A stretch of DNA of 61,882 bases from Bacteroidia bacterium. Its GTDB lineage: Bacteria > Bacteroidota > Bacteroidia > UKL13-3. The DNA is taken from NCBI GenBank assembly GCA_023151275.1, contig JAKLJI010000019.1, positions 1 through 61,882 of the forward strand, given 5' to 3'. Below are positions 16,852-26,006 of the stretch, one piece after another (the stretch's first letter is position 1; every line of letters starts with the position of its first letter). Both the position numbers and the translations under genes were made by a program. The notes below the pieces were generated by a model. That model was not told the origin of the DNA, searched no databases, and was given only the letters and a program-made list of their open reading frames with translations.

Positions 16852-17397
16852 ATGCAAAGCATGAAACCAAAATCGTATTACAAACCTGTTGGACTGATTC
16901 TTTTTGTGCTCATGATTCTTGGAATTGGAATGGCCATACCCCAACGTTTCACAATGCCGGTTCAAGGTGCGAAACGGAGTAGCTATAATCAGGAATCCTT
17001 CTGGTATTATCCATGGGGAAAATCGGTAACGCATAAGGGTGTGGATATTTTTGAGAAAATTGGAACTCCCATCCTCTCCTCCACTGCTGGTTTGGTTTTG
17101 TATTCGGGCGAATTTGGAATTGGGGGCCGTGTTGTAGTTGTATTAGGACCCAAATGGAGATTGCATTATTATGCGCATTTAAAAGAAAGCAATTGTCATG
17201 CTTTGCAATTTCTATCTCGTGGAGAATTGCTTGGTAAGCTTGGCGACAGTGGTAACGCCAAAGGAAAACCACCCCATTTGCATTATTCCATCTTTAGTTT
17301 AATTCCTTATATTGGTTTTATGGACAATTCCAGGCAGGGATGGAAAAAAATGTTCATTCTAAATCCCATACCCGAATTGAATAAAGTTTGCAAGTAA
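16852..17397 (+). CDS. M23 (LytM) family peptidase, membrane-anchored
   Basis: 181 residues. An N-terminal helix (~11-30) is followed by the LytM domain with THKGVDIFEKIGTPI and PPHLHYSIF, which carry the zinc ligands H and D of HxxxD and the HLH of HxH. The first-half ligands and the final HxH are all present, so it is likely an active peptidoglycan endopeptidase. ATG at 16852 or three codons later (16861) are both possible. It ends directly before the next gene's untranslated region. Confidence 0.88.
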   Translation: MQSMKPKSYYKPVGLILFVLMILGIGMAIPQRFTMPVQGAKRSSYNQESFWYYPWGKSVTHKGVDIFEKIGTPILSSTAGLVLYSGEFGIGGRVVVVLGPKWRLHYYAHLKESNCHALQFLSRGELLGKLGDSGNAKGKPPHLHYSIFSLIPYIGFMDNSRQGWKKMFILNPIPELNKVCK

Positions 17398-17475
17398 ATG
17401 CCCAAATCACAAGTAAGTTTTAAGCTTACCTCGTTTGAATTGATTTTTGGACTAAGTTTGAATTTCTGCAAAACT

Positions 17476-18330
17476 ATGGAAAACTATTCGGTTGAATACG
17501 CACTTAGAAAAGGAAGAATTAAGCTGAGCTATATTCCAGTTGCCCTTTTTATTTCGGGCTTGGGTCCTGGTATGATTGGGCTTGTAAAATTGAATTTTCA
17601 TCCTGGCCTTGCCGCTTTAGGTGGATTTTTAATTGGGGCGATATTGGCTTGGTTGTGGTGGAGTTTCACAAGCGCAGCCTGGAAAATTGATGCATTTGGC
17701 AATACCCGAAATGTGCATGAACTGAGGCAAAAGGCCATCCGTGAAAAGCTAATTTATCCGGAAGGACATTGGGGAAATAAAACGGAAATTTGGTCGCAGG
17801 AGCAACGGGATGCCTGGAGTTTAATTGAAAAGAAATTTGAAAAGCCGGATGAACTAAAAGTAGATGGAAGCCTACCCGAGGTAACGGAAATCTATTTCGC
17901 CAAAAGAAAAAACTACCTTGAAACTGCCGGAAGTATTTTGCTTAGCGGACTTGGCATTTGGTTATTGACCCAAGAAAGTTACATCATTGGGGGACTGCTT
18001 GTTCTTGGTGGACTTTATGGTGCTTGGAAAAATTATAAAGAGGCTACCAATCCCAATGCCCAACTTACCATTGGTGAAAATGGAATTAGCGTGGCAAATG
18101 GAAACCTCTACTCCTGGGATAAAATTGTAAATGAAGAAGCGTACCGCGATGTAGTTGGCAAAAACGCCTATGATGTGCTGGAATTTCAGATTATCGACCC
18201 GGAGGAAGAACCTGAATTATATGAAGATGAACGGATTGAATTGGAAGAATTTACGCATTCCGCCGAAGAGATTGACCATTTGTTAAGGGTGTATCGAAGT
18301 CGGTATCAATCCAAAAAACAGAAAAAATGA
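17476..18330 (+). CDS. Hypothetical membrane protein, four predicted helices
   Basis: 284 residues from ATG at 17476 (MENYSVEYALRKGR). A longer reading starts at 17398 but adds 26 residues over a promoter-like TAAGTTTG (17453-17460), so the internal start is preferred. Two helices lie at ~21-66, then a soluble part with HWGNKTEIWSQEQRDAW, two more helices (~156-196), and an acidic C-terminal domain (IIDPEEEPELYEDERIELEEF). I do not recognise the family. Its stop overlaps the next start (ATGA), so it is translationally coupled to the thioesterase. Confidence 0.75.
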   Translation: MENYSVEYALRKGRIKLSYIPVALFISGLGPGMIGLVKLNFHPGLAALGGFLIGAILAWLWWSFTSAAWKIDAFGNTRNVHELRQKAIREKLIYPEGHWGNKTEIWSQEQRDAWSLIEKKFEKPDELKVDGSLPEVTEIYFAKRKNYLETAGSILLSGLGIWLLTQESYIIGGLLVLGGLYGAWKNYKEATNPNAQLTIGENGISVANGNLYSWDKIVNEEAYRDVVGKNAYDVLEFQIIDPEEEPELYEDERIELEEFTHSAEEIDHLLRVYRSRYQSKKQKK

Positions 18331-18749
18331 AAGAACTCAAGCTCGATGATTTCCCTATAAAATCTTACGATAAAGTTCGGTATGCAGATACCGATAGACA
18401 AGGCCATGTGAACAATGCTGTATTTTCAACCTTTTTGGAGACAGGTCGGGTTGATTTACTGCTTCTCAACAATCCCAATCCGCTCCCTGATGGGGTAAGC
18501 TTTGTAATTGCAGGGATTCAACTCAATTACATCAACGAAATCCATTTTCCAGGCTTGGTTGAGCTTGGAACCGGAATTTTGAAAGTAGGAAATAGCTCCA
18601 TCAAACTCTACCAGCACCTGTTTCAAAATGGCAAACTGGTTGCTGATGCCGAAACGGTAATTGTTCAGGTTGGAAGCAATGGAAAAAGCCTTTCCCTGGA
18701 TGATAAAACGAGAGCCTATTTGAATGGGATGTTACTGAATAATCAATAA
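18327..18749 (+). CDS. Acyl-CoA thioesterase, YbgC/FadM-like hotdog
   Basis: 140 residues. RYADTDRQGHVNNAVFSTFLETGR is the 4HBT hotdog active-site region (catalytic Asp in the YADTD motif), followed by the central-helix and strand pattern of YbgC/FadM-type enzymes. It hydrolyses acyl-CoA thioesters in the cytoplasm; the chain-length preference is not visible. Starts 4 nt inside the preceding membrane protein gene and converges with the START-domain gene 23 nt away. Confidence 0.88.
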   Translation: MKELKLDDFPIKSYDKVRYADTDRQGHVNNAVFSTFLETGRVDLLLLNNPNPLPDGVSFVIAGIQLNYINEIHFPGLVELGTGILKVGNSSIKLYQHLFQNGKLVADAETVIVQVGSNGKSLSLDDKTRAYLNGMLLNNQ

Positions 18750-18772
18750 GATTCTTTTTCAAATAGAAAAAC

Positions 18773-19399
18773 TTACTCTTTAATCCAGCTAAACTTTTTG
18801 CTTTTGTAAGGTTCCGTTTTAATGCCTTCTTTCATTTTGCTGAGGCTACTTAAGGGACCATCCGTTATAAACATGTTAATGAGCCAAGCGGGAATTAAAC
18901 CTGCCGGATCGGTTACCAGGTGGTACTCGCCACTCAGTTTTCCATTGCCGAGTGATTTTACAGTCCAGTTTGAATGCGAGTTCTTAACGCGAATAACACC
19001 AGGAACTTCAGGCAACAATTTCGGCTCGGCTCGGGAAGAAAGTTTCAATTCGCCGGTTTTAGTATCCATTCGTATAACATAATGGGCACATAAATCCCTA
19101 TCGCTTACAGGCCATGGGGCTTTAATGCGTTGATAAAAGTAGAGTTCGGTATCGCCATTCATTTTGAGAATTCGCGCCTCACTGCACCCGTACATCCAAT
19201 TGGGATAATTGGGAATATCTTTAACAAAAGCCACAACAGAACTCAGTGAACCTTCCAGTTGCAAATCGGCTTTTACTTCCTTAATGGGTGAACCTTCAAC
19301 GCTGCGGGTGTAAACACGTATTCCCTTTTCATTTTTTCCAAGCTCCCAGTTGCTGATGCTTGAAAAGAAAAGCATTGAACAAATCACCATCCATTTCAT
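18773..19399 (-). CDS. START-domain (lipid-binding) exported protein
   Basis: 208 residues from ATG at 19399 (MKWMVICSMLFFSSISNWE), which gives a signal peptide. A longer reading from 19459 would begin inside the terminator of the upstream efp gene and is rejected. The rest is a START fold of about 190 residues: YTRSVEGSPIKEVKADL, DIPNYPNWMYGC, FYQRIKAPWPVSDRDLC, VTDPAGLIPAWLINMFI. Such domains bind hydrophobic ligands; the ligand is unknown and the location is probably periplasmic. Confidence 0.85.
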   Translation of the reverse strand: MKWMVICSMLFFSSISNWELGKNEKGIRVYTRSVEGSPIKEVKADLQLEGSLSSVVAFVKDIPNYPNWMYGCSEARILKMNGDTELYFYQRIKAPWPVSDRDLCAHYVIRMDTKTGELKLSSRAEPKLLPEVPGVIRVKNSHSNWTVKSLGNGKLSGEYHLVTDPAGLIPAWLINMFITDGPLSSLSKMKEGIKTEPYKSKKFSWIKE

Positions 19400-19457
19400 G
19401 GAATCAATTATCGGAAATAGCAGGCAGAAAAAAGGCGACTTAACGAGAAAATAACAC

Positions 19458-19492
19458 AAAAAAGGCGTTCAAACCAAGTCTGACCGCCTTTT
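19458..19492 (-). terminator. Terminator after efp
   Basis: On the minus strand AAAAGGCGG, a loop of about 14 nt, and CGCCTTTTTT; stem about 7-8 bp, 20 nt beyond the efp stop. Confidence 0.65.
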
Positions 19493-19512
19493 CCAATATA
19501 GAATCTGACTTC

Positions 19513-20073
19513 TTATTTTACGCGCTCAACGTAATCGCCTGTGCGGGTATCTACTTTTACTTTATCACCCACGTTACAGAACAAAGGAACACGAACTTCT
19601 GCGCCGTTATCCAAAGTTGCAGGTTTCAAGGTGTTGGTTGCAGTATCGCCTTTCAAACCTGGCTCTGTGTAGGTAATTTCAAGAATTACAAAAGTTGGGG
19701 CCTCTGCACCAATGGCCACATCACCTTCAAATGAAACTTTAACGGTCATTTCTTCTTTCAAAAATGCCGCTGCGCTTCCAAACAACGCTTCTTCAATATA
19801 CACTTGTTCAAAGGTTTCAGGGTCCATACAAACCAGGTTATTTCCGTCTTTGTACAAGTACTGCATTTCTTTGAATTCTACCCGAACCATTTCAACGCTT
19901 TCGCCGGCACGGAAACGATGTTCCATTTGTTTTCCGGTTTTAACGTTGCGCAATACTACCTGATAAAAAGCACGCAGGTTACCTGGAGTACGGTGCTGGT
20001 ATTCCATCACCTGACAAAGCTCATTATTGTACTTAATAAAGCAGCCTCTGAATAAATCGCCTGTATTAGCCAT
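19513..20073 (-). CDS. efp: Translation elongation factor P
   Basis: 186 residues from MANTGDLFRGCF at 20073; an upstream start would add a 14-residue tail with no counterpart in the family. Three-domain EF-P throughout, with the C-terminal signature ITYTEPGLKGDT, VPLFCNVGDKVKVDTRTGDYVERVK-type ending. It relieves ribosome stalling at polyproline. The loop that in E. coli carries the modified Lys34 reads HRTPGNLRAF, so Asn stands at the tip where Lys (EpmA type) or Arg (EarP type) is modified. No modification enzyme gene is in the window. Confidence 0.95.
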   Translation of the reverse strand: MANTGDLFRGCFIKYNNELCQVMEYQHRTPGNLRAFYQVVLRNVKTGKQMEHRFRAGESVEMVRVEFKEMQYLYKDGNNLVCMDPETFEQVYIEEALFGSAAAFLKEEMTVKVSFEGDVAIGAEAPTFVILEITYTEPGLKGDTATNTLKPATLDNGAEVRVPLFCNVGDKVKVDTRTGDYVERVK

Positions 20074-20140
20074 GTTTGTTTTCTTGAATTGAGGGGCGAA
20101 AATAAGGATATCCAATCATTTCGCCATAAAAAAGCTTAAA

Positions 20141-22543
20141 TCAGGAATCCAGGCGTTTAAACTCGCCAATCCTTCTGAAGATGGCAATCATAAAGCCAAT
20201 GATCATGATGATTGTTCCACCCCAAACCAGATTAATCCACGGGAATACAATGGCCTTCATAATAACAAAATCTCCACTGGTATCCTTTTCAGAAGTCTCA
20301 ATGCTGATTTTGCCCGATTCAGGATGAACACCTGTGAAACTAAACTTCAATTTGGCTTCATCAACCAAGGCATCATAACTCACCGCCTGATTGTCTTGAA
20401 CACCGTACATAGGCATGGCATCATACGCTTTATCGAGGGTATGCACCTTTAATTCTGCTCCCAACAACACCTTTAGGTTTCTGGCGTCTAAATCTTCCGG
20501 ATTTGCATTGGTATTTACTCCTACCAAAATAATCCATGCATTGTTGGTATAAATGGTATCACCTGGCTTTACCAAGTGCTCTTTCTTGTTTACAAATTTG
20601 GCTTCTCCTTTTTGAGAAGGAACAGAACTTACATAGGTAAACACGTCGTGGCTCAGGTAATGCCGGGTATCAGGATTAGCAACCAAGCCAAACTTAGGAT
20701 TGATTTGCCCATTAGGATATAAATTGAAGGAATAATCAACTTCTCCTTTTGAGTTTAACTTTTGGTAGTTTACCTGATAGTAGGTGTTTACCCAATGCTG
20801 AGAATCTTTAACATAAGTGATAATGTAATCACCCATTTTTGAAGGCTTTCCACGCTCAAGGAATATATTCTCAACGTTCTCGCGGTTTGAGAATTCAGGA
20901 TTCAAGGCTTGCCCGGTTTCATTGATGGAAATTACTTTTTTATTGGCCGATGATATCAAAACACCAATCAACAATACCCCAAAACCAATATGCGCAACGC
21001 TGGCACCTGCCAATTTTATCTTTCCGGTTAAAAAGGGCACTAACAAAACCGAATTGGAAACGATGGCGTAAATAGAAGCAAATAATAATAAGGCATACAA
21101 CCACACTTCTAAGCCAAATGCAAAGTAAAGAACCGGAGTTAATACTGCTGAAATTCCCGCATGCATTGCAATTTTCTTCCAAGCATTTTCAGGGTTCTTT
21201 TTGTACTTGAGCAATTGCGCAACCGCAGTTAAAATAGCTATGAGAACCGCAATTGGCAATTGCCATTTGTTGTAATGGGCAATTACATCGGCAGGTGGAG
21301 CCAAATTGGCTGAAAACACCTTATTGAATACAGGAATTGAAGTGGTAAGAATAACTTGGAAGGATGAAATAACAAGTAATAAACTTCCAATAAACATCCA
21401 GAACTCACGAGTATAAACATCCTCATCTTTTGCTGAACGAGGCAATCCTTTCCAACGAACCGCCATCAGAACAATGGATAGCACAACAAAAATCAAAAGG
21501 AAAACCAATAGCTGTCCACTCATTCCTAAATCGGTAAACGAATGCACGGAGGAATTTCCCAAAATGCCTGAACGGGTTAAGAAGGTGGCATACAATACCA
21601 AGACAAAAGTAGCCAAGGTAAGCACCTTCGCAACAATGAGTGAATTTCCGGTGGATTTGTAAATCAGCATTACATGGACTGCCGCAATCAGAATAAGCCA
21701 TGGAACTAAGCTGGCATTTTCAACAGGATCCCAAGCCCAGTATCCACCAAAACTTAAACTCTCATAAGCCCAGAATCCACCCATAATAATTCCTGCGCCA
21801 AGTACCATCACACTAACCAATGCCCAAGGAAGGGTTGGTTTCAACCATTCATCAAACGACTTTCTCCACAATGCAGCAATTACATAGGCAAATGGAACAA
21901 CTGTGGTTGCGAATCCAAAAAACAAGGTTGGCGGGTGAATTACCATCCAGTAATTCTGAAGCAAGGGATTCAATCCATTACCATCTTTTACCTTGCTTAA
22001 GTAGTCTGCCTGTTTGAAAATAGGCGCATCAACCATCACATTTCGCAACAACTCAAAAGGACTGCTACCAAGTTTGTAACCAAATACCTTAATGCCCAAT
22101 AGCATACTTGTAAGAGCAACCTGCGAAAGCATAATTACCGCCATTACCGGAGCTTTCCAATCCTTTGCTGTGCGAATTAGTATTTGTCCAATTACCATTT
22201 GCCAGAATATCCAAAGCAAAAAGCTTCCTTCCTGACCTTCCCAGAAACAAGAAATCATAAAATGCACAGGCAAATCGCGTGAGCTATGTTGCCAGGCATA
22301 ATGGTACTCGAAATAATGGTTATAAATAATATAGAAGAGGCTGAAAATAATAGTCAACACCGAAAGACTATGCACCTGAAAGGACCAGGTTGCCAGTTTC
22401 TGCCAACTTTTATCAAGCGGATTCTTTTCCTGGAAAAACCAAGAAAGTGAGGCCATAATGGAACTGATAAAGGAGACAACCACGGCGCTATGACCCAGGT
22501 TTCCCCAGAACAGATGTTCGTTCAGGAATACAACTTCATTCAT
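20141..22543 (-). CDS. ccmF: Cytochrome c maturation heme lyase subunit CcmF
   Basis: 800 residues, polytopic. Carries the heme-handling WWD-type motif GGYWAWDPVENASLVPW (~residues 271-287), PTLFFGFA upstream of it, and HSFTDLGMSG downstream, then a large periplasmic loop (~520-760) and a final C-terminal helix. CcmF receives heme from CcmE and attaches it to CXXCH cysteines at the outer face of the inner membrane. TACCTTTG ends 7 nt before the ATG, so it may have its own promoter besides read-through from ccmE, 80 nt upstream. Confidence 0.92.
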   Translation of the reverse strand: MNEVVFLNEHLFWGNLGHSAVVVSFISSIMASLSWFFQEKNPLDKSWQKLATWSFQVHSLSVLTIIFSLFYIIYNHYFEYHYAWQHSSRDLPVHFMISCFWEGQEGSFLLWIFWQMVIGQILIRTAKDWKAPVMAVIMLSQVALTSMLLGIKVFGYKLGSSPFELLRNVMVDAPIFKQADYLSKVKDGNGLNPLLQNYWMVIHPPTLFFGFATTVVPFAYVIAALWRKSFDEWLKPTLPWALVSVMVLGAGIIMGGFWAYESLSFGGYWAWDPVENASLVPWLILIAAVHVMLIYKSTGNSLIVAKVLTLATFVLVLYATFLTRSGILGNSSVHSFTDLGMSGQLLVFLLIFVVLSIVLMAVRWKGLPRSAKDEDVYTREFWMFIGSLLLVISSFQVILTTSIPVFNKVFSANLAPPADVIAHYNKWQLPIAVLIAILTAVAQLLKYKKNPENAWKKIAMHAGISAVLTPVLYFAFGLEVWLYALLLFASIYAIVSNSVLLVPFLTGKIKLAGASVAHIGFGVLLIGVLISSANKKVISINETGQALNPEFSNRENVENIFLERGKPSKMGDYIITYVKDSQHWVNTYYQVNYQKLNSKGEVDYSFNLYPNGQINPKFGLVANPDTRHYLSHDVFTYVSSVPSQKGEAKFVNKKEHLVKPGDTIYTNNAWIILVGVNTNANPEDLDARNLKVLLGAELKVHTLDKAYDAMPMYGVQDNQAVSYDALVDEAKLKFSFTGVHPESGKISIETSEKDTSGDFVIMKAIVFPWINLVWGGTIIMIIGFMIAIFRRIGEFKRLDS

Positions 22544-22623
22544 CGGGGGGCAAAGGTAGCCATCTTTGCCGCTTTTCTAGTTGTAAAAATCCTGTTTGAA
22601 TTCGCGAAATCCCTTGTAGCTTA

Positions 22624-23007
22624 TTAAGTTTTCACCTGATTGTCCGTATACTTACTCGGACATTTTAAGAGAATCTTGGAGGCTTCAAACTCCTGACCAT
22701 TCATCTTTCCAACGATAACAATCTTCTCGGAACGGTCAAAATCAGCAGGTTCCGGATTGTGATAAACCACCTTGCTTTCATTTCCACGTTCATCAATCAT
22801 GTAAAATGTAAAGAAGTTGGGGTCTTTTTGCGGATTGTAATATTTTTCTTTTTCGCGGTTTAGAGTACCAACCACGTGAAATTCTTTGTTTGGATGATCA
22901 GCTGCTGCCTCAAAATCCTCGTAAGTACTTGCATCACCGTACATGCTAACAATAGCGGCAATTGCAACACCAATTAACAAAATCCCTAAGATATACGACT
23001 TCTTCAT
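22624..23007 (-). CDS. ccmE: Heme chaperone CcmE with a CxxxY heme site
   Basis: 127 residues: membrane anchor (~4-21), then the OB-fold domain (FHVVGTLNREKEKYY, TFYMIDERGNESKVVYHNPEP, KIVIVGKMNGQEFEASKILLKCPSKY). Classical CcmE binds heme through the His of HDENYTP; here the same place reads KCPSKYTD, the CxxxY variant known from some Desulfovibrio and archaeal systems, where Cys replaces His. The start overlaps the ccmD stop (ATGA). Confidence 0.93.
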   Translation of the reverse strand: MKKSYILGILLIGVAIAAIVSMYGDASTYEDFEAAADHPNKEFHVVGTLNREKEKYYNPQKDPNFFTFYMIDERGNESKVVYHNPEPADFDRSEKIVIVGKMNGQEFEASKILLKCPSKYTDNQVKT

Positions 23008-23171
23008 GCTTTATCCTCCAGCTTTTTTAAGCGTTTATCGATATAAATTAGAAAACCACTAATTCCCAGAAAAACCAGTGCTATTACGCCCACAACAACA
23101 AAAAACTTGCCGTTAGATGCCAAATCTGCCTGCGTGGCAGTGCTTACTTTTTGCAAAAACAAATGCTTCAT
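23004..23171 (-). CDS. ccmD: Small CcmD-like membrane protein
   Basis: 55 residues. One membrane helix (FFVVVGVIALVFLGISGFLI) is followed by IDKRLKKLEDKA, the usual short basic tail of CcmD-like proteins. In the Ccm system CcmD links CcmC to CcmE release. The call rests on size, topology and its place between ccmC (2 nt gap) and ccmE (overlapping start), because CcmD sequences are poorly conserved. Confidence 0.8.
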   Translation of the reverse strand: MKHLFLQKVSTATQADLASNGKFFVVVGVIALVFLGISGFLIYIDKRLKKLEDKA

Positions 23172-23173
23172 GC

Positions 23174-23830
23174 TTACTCTTCGTTTTTAATTTCTAATTT
23201 TTTCATGCGAAGGCCAATATCAGCCAGCCAAAATCCAAACAAAACCCAACCAATTACGGCAGGATAAAATACCATACGCAAACGGCTGTCTAAATCATAT
23301 TGATTAAATCCGGGATTACCTCCATTGCCCGGATGCAAGGAATCTGTTAATCTGGGAATAACAAAAATCAAAACAACAAAAACAGGAAAACTAAACAAGT
23401 TGTAAACGGCAGAAAAACGGGCACGTTTCTCTTCTTCATCCATAGAACCCCGAAACACAAAATAGGCTGCATACATCAACATGCCAATTGCTGCACTGTT
23501 TAGTTTTGGGTCTGAAACCCAGTAAACTCCCCAGGTGTTTTTGGCCCAAAGCATTCCGGTTACAATGCCGATCATTCCATACAACATTCCAACTGTTGCA
23601 AAAGTTGAGGAAGCGGCATCGGCCAATCTGCCCTTTCCATTCAATACCCGAATGGCTTGCCAGGCAGAAGCCATCAACAATAAAATCATTGAAAACCACA
23701 TAGGTACATGGTAATACAAATTACGTATGCTTTGCTCCAAAATGGGTAAATCTGGAACCGGCATCAACAACCCGCCAATTAGGGCGTATAAAATCAAAAC
23801 AATAGACAATACCTTCCAAAAACTAATCAT
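23174..23830 (-). CDS. ccmC: Heme exporter protein CcmC
   Basis: 218 residues from ATG at 23830 (a GTG two codons upstream is possible). Six helices; LYYHVPMWFSMI holds the first heme-ligand histidine, and NTWGVYWVSDPKLNSA is the tryptophan-rich WWD region. CcmC loads heme onto CcmE. It heads the ccmCDEF operon. CcmA and CcmB are not next to it: the upstream neighbour is an unrelated DUF885 gene. Confidence 0.92.
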   Translation of the reverse strand: MISFWKVLSIVLILYALIGGLLMPVPDLPILEQSIRNLYYHVPMWFSMILLLMASAWQAIRVLNGKGRLADAASSTFATVGMLYGMIGIVTGMLWAKNTWGVYWVSDPKLNSAAIGMLMYAAYFVFRGSMDEEEKRARFSAVYNLFSFPVFVVLIFVIPRLTDSLHPGNGGNPGFNQYDLDSRLRMVFYPAVIGWVLFGFWLADIGLRMKKLEIKNEE

Positions 23831-23943
23831 TGGCACGAAAGTAATACTTCCCTGAGATTATTAGGAATGGATGGCACATACTGACAGAAATCAGCTTCCT
23901 TTTGACCAAAACCTTTCATGAAAACAACAAAGTCAGGAAATGA

Positions 23944-25635
23944 CTAGTTGTTTTCACCCTTCATCATGGCTGCAATTTCTTTTACAGGTGCAGAACCAAA
24001 CGACAAAAGCTTTTCATGGAAGGCTTTTAGGTTGAAGCCGGGCTTGCTTTCCAATTCCTGTTTCAAGGCCATAATTTCTGAATAACCGGCAAAATAACTG
24101 CACAATTGCACCTGCGACAGGGTTGCGCGCTTCCATTTTCCTTGAGCCTCTGCCTCTTGCTGAAAAGCTTGTCGAACCAATAAATCCAAAGCCTGGTCTT
24201 TATTCCAATTTAAACAATGAATGCTATAATCCAGAATAGTATTGCAAACCGTACGCAAATGCCATTTGGAATAGAACAACTTCATTTCCGGCTGGCCATT
24301 TCCATAACCAGCATCCATCATGGCTCGCTCTGAATAAACAGCCCAACCCTCAATCATGGCCCCATTTCCAAAAACTGATTTAATTAAGGATGGCGATTTG
24401 TTGGCATAAACCAATTGCGCGTAATGACCGGGAATGGCTTCGTGAATATTTAGAATTTGGAGCACGTAATCATTGTACTCCCGCAAATAACTTTCTGCTT
24501 GTTCGGCAGAATAAGTTTCAAGCGTGCTCACATTGTAAAAGGTCTCCCCTTTCTCGTCATACGGACCCGGCGCACTAATGCTTGCCCCTGCTACCCCATC
24601 CATGTAAGCTGGCGTTTTTCTTACCTTCAGTGGTTTATTAGGGTCTAGTGTCAACAAATCTTTTTCAACTACAAATTTTTCCAATTCTGGAATTTGTTGC
24701 TGAATGGTTGCAAGAAAGTTCTCTGGCTTGGTATGCTTTTTAGATAATTCCTGAATTACTTCACTGATAAGTTGAAGGCTATCTTGTGGCAAGGGTGATT
24801 TCATGTAAAGCGGCCACAATTGCTTGCTTAGGTTAAACATTTCAGCATGTAACTCGGCTTTGCGCTGAACAGCTTTTTCGTAGATTTCATCTGCCGACAA
24901 AGCAGCTTGAATATCGTGTTTGAATTTGGATGCATAGAGAGATTTACCCAATCTAAAATCTCGGTAATTGCTGTCTGGTTTTTGGCTGATGGATGTTAAA
25001 AATGAGGCATAGCGTTTCATAGCCTTTTCGGCTGACTCCAGCAACGATGGCTCGTTAACCCAAGTTGCGATATCTGAAAACAGATAATCCATCACCCCGG
25101 CATGTTGGTCTATTGCCAACTGCAAATGCTCTCGGGTTGGCTTATTAATATTTCTAGCGGCAGTTGTGTAATAGTCGGGAACAGCCTTCATTCTTGCCGT
25201 GATAAAGTTCCGTTTCTGAATGGAATCCAGGTTTTTGGCATTCACAATATCAGCAAATGCACCTGCCAGATTGTACATGGATGGATCCCATTCCCAAGCC
25301 TTCAAGGTGTCTGTATAAAACAACAATGAATTCAAGGCTTCCTTCATCAATGCCAAATCACTGCGCTCTGCATCATTGGCTAGGTCTTTTGGTTCGATTG
25401 CTTGCAAGCGTTCAAGCCAATGCGCTGCAAATTCCCTATCCGAATTTCGCAGTTCACTTGAATAGGCAGGAAGCAAGCTATCATAATTGTGAAATCCCGC
25501 GCTACTTGCCTGAGTTGGAAATTGATGCCACCAGCTTTGAATAAACTCATCGCTTAGCGTTTTCATGTCGGTTTTTTCGTGCTTGTTGCACGAAAAAACC
25601 GCCAATAGTATTAGTCCAAAATACAGGTTCTTCAT
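23944..25635 (-). CDS. DUF885 family lipoprotein (peptidase-like)
   Basis: 563 residues from ATG at 25635 (MKNLYFGLILLAVFSC), which gives a lipoprotein signal with Cys16; an upstream reading would place 13 polar residues before it. The DUF885 hallmark HEAIPGHYAQLVY (~residue 395) resembles an HExxH-type zinc site, and EGWAVYSERAMM follows it at the distance seen in this family. Members are putative zinc peptidases; the substrate is unknown. Begins 1 nt after the acetyltransferase stop. Confidence 0.88.
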   Translation of the reverse strand: MKNLYFGLILLAVFSCNKHEKTDMKTLSDEFIQSWWHQFPTQASSAGFHNYDSLLPAYSSELRNSDREFAAHWLERLQAIEPKDLANDAERSDLALMKEALNSLLFYTDTLKAWEWDPSMYNLAGAFADIVNAKNLDSIQKRNFITARMKAVPDYYTTAARNINKPTREHLQLAIDQHAGVMDYLFSDIATWVNEPSLLESAEKAMKRYASFLTSISQKPDSNYRDFRLGKSLYASKFKHDIQAALSADEIYEKAVQRKAELHAEMFNLSKQLWPLYMKSPLPQDSLQLISEVIQELSKKHTKPENFLATIQQQIPELEKFVVEKDLLTLDPNKPLKVRKTPAYMDGVAGASISAPGPYDEKGETFYNVSTLETYSAEQAESYLREYNDYVLQILNIHEAIPGHYAQLVYANKSPSLIKSVFGNGAMIEGWAVYSERAMMDAGYGNGQPEMKLFYSKWHLRTVCNTILDYSIHCLNWNKDQALDLLVRQAFQQEAEAQGKWKRATLSQVQLCSYFAGYSEIMALKQELESKPGFNLKAFHEKLLSFGSAPVKEIAAMMKGENN

Positions 25636-25636
25636 A

Positions 25637-25918
25637 CTAAAATAGGATATCGTGAAAGGCCGAATTTTTCTCAATTACTTTAGCCGCATACGGACAAATG
25701 GCTTGAATTTTCACATGCAGTTCCCGTGCTTTTGCTACGCCGGCTTCTACCAATAACTTACCATATCCTTTGCCTTCATTTCCGGGAAACACTTCGGTAT
25801 GATCAATCGTAAACTTGCCTGGTCCGGAAGGATAGAAGGTCATTTCCCCTTCCTTTTTGCCCTCAACAATAAGCTCAAATTGCGGCTTATCTGCCTTTTC
25901 ATTCCAATGAATTTCCAT
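25637..25918 (-). CDS. Small GNAT-type acetyltransferase (YjdJ-like)
   Basis: 93 residues from ATG at 25918 (MEIHWNEKADKP). This is the compact one-domain GNAT family of COG2388: GEMTFYPSGPGKFTIDHTEV, then the acetyl-CoA loop EGKGYGKLLVEAGVAKARE, and CPYAAKVIEKN near the end. Acceptor unknown. Divergent from murI, with 88 nt between the starts. Confidence 0.88.
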   Translation of the reverse strand: MEIHWNEKADKPQFELIVEGKKEGEMTFYPSGPGKFTIDHTEVFPGNEGKGYGKLLVEAGVAKARELHVKIQAICPYAAKVIEKNSAFHDILF

Positions 25919-26006
25919 AATCTGTTTTCGACGAATATAAGCACAGTTCATTGAACATAACCAACCCTTCAAATCGCATCTCGGGTTAAAACCTTATCTT
26001 TCGCCC

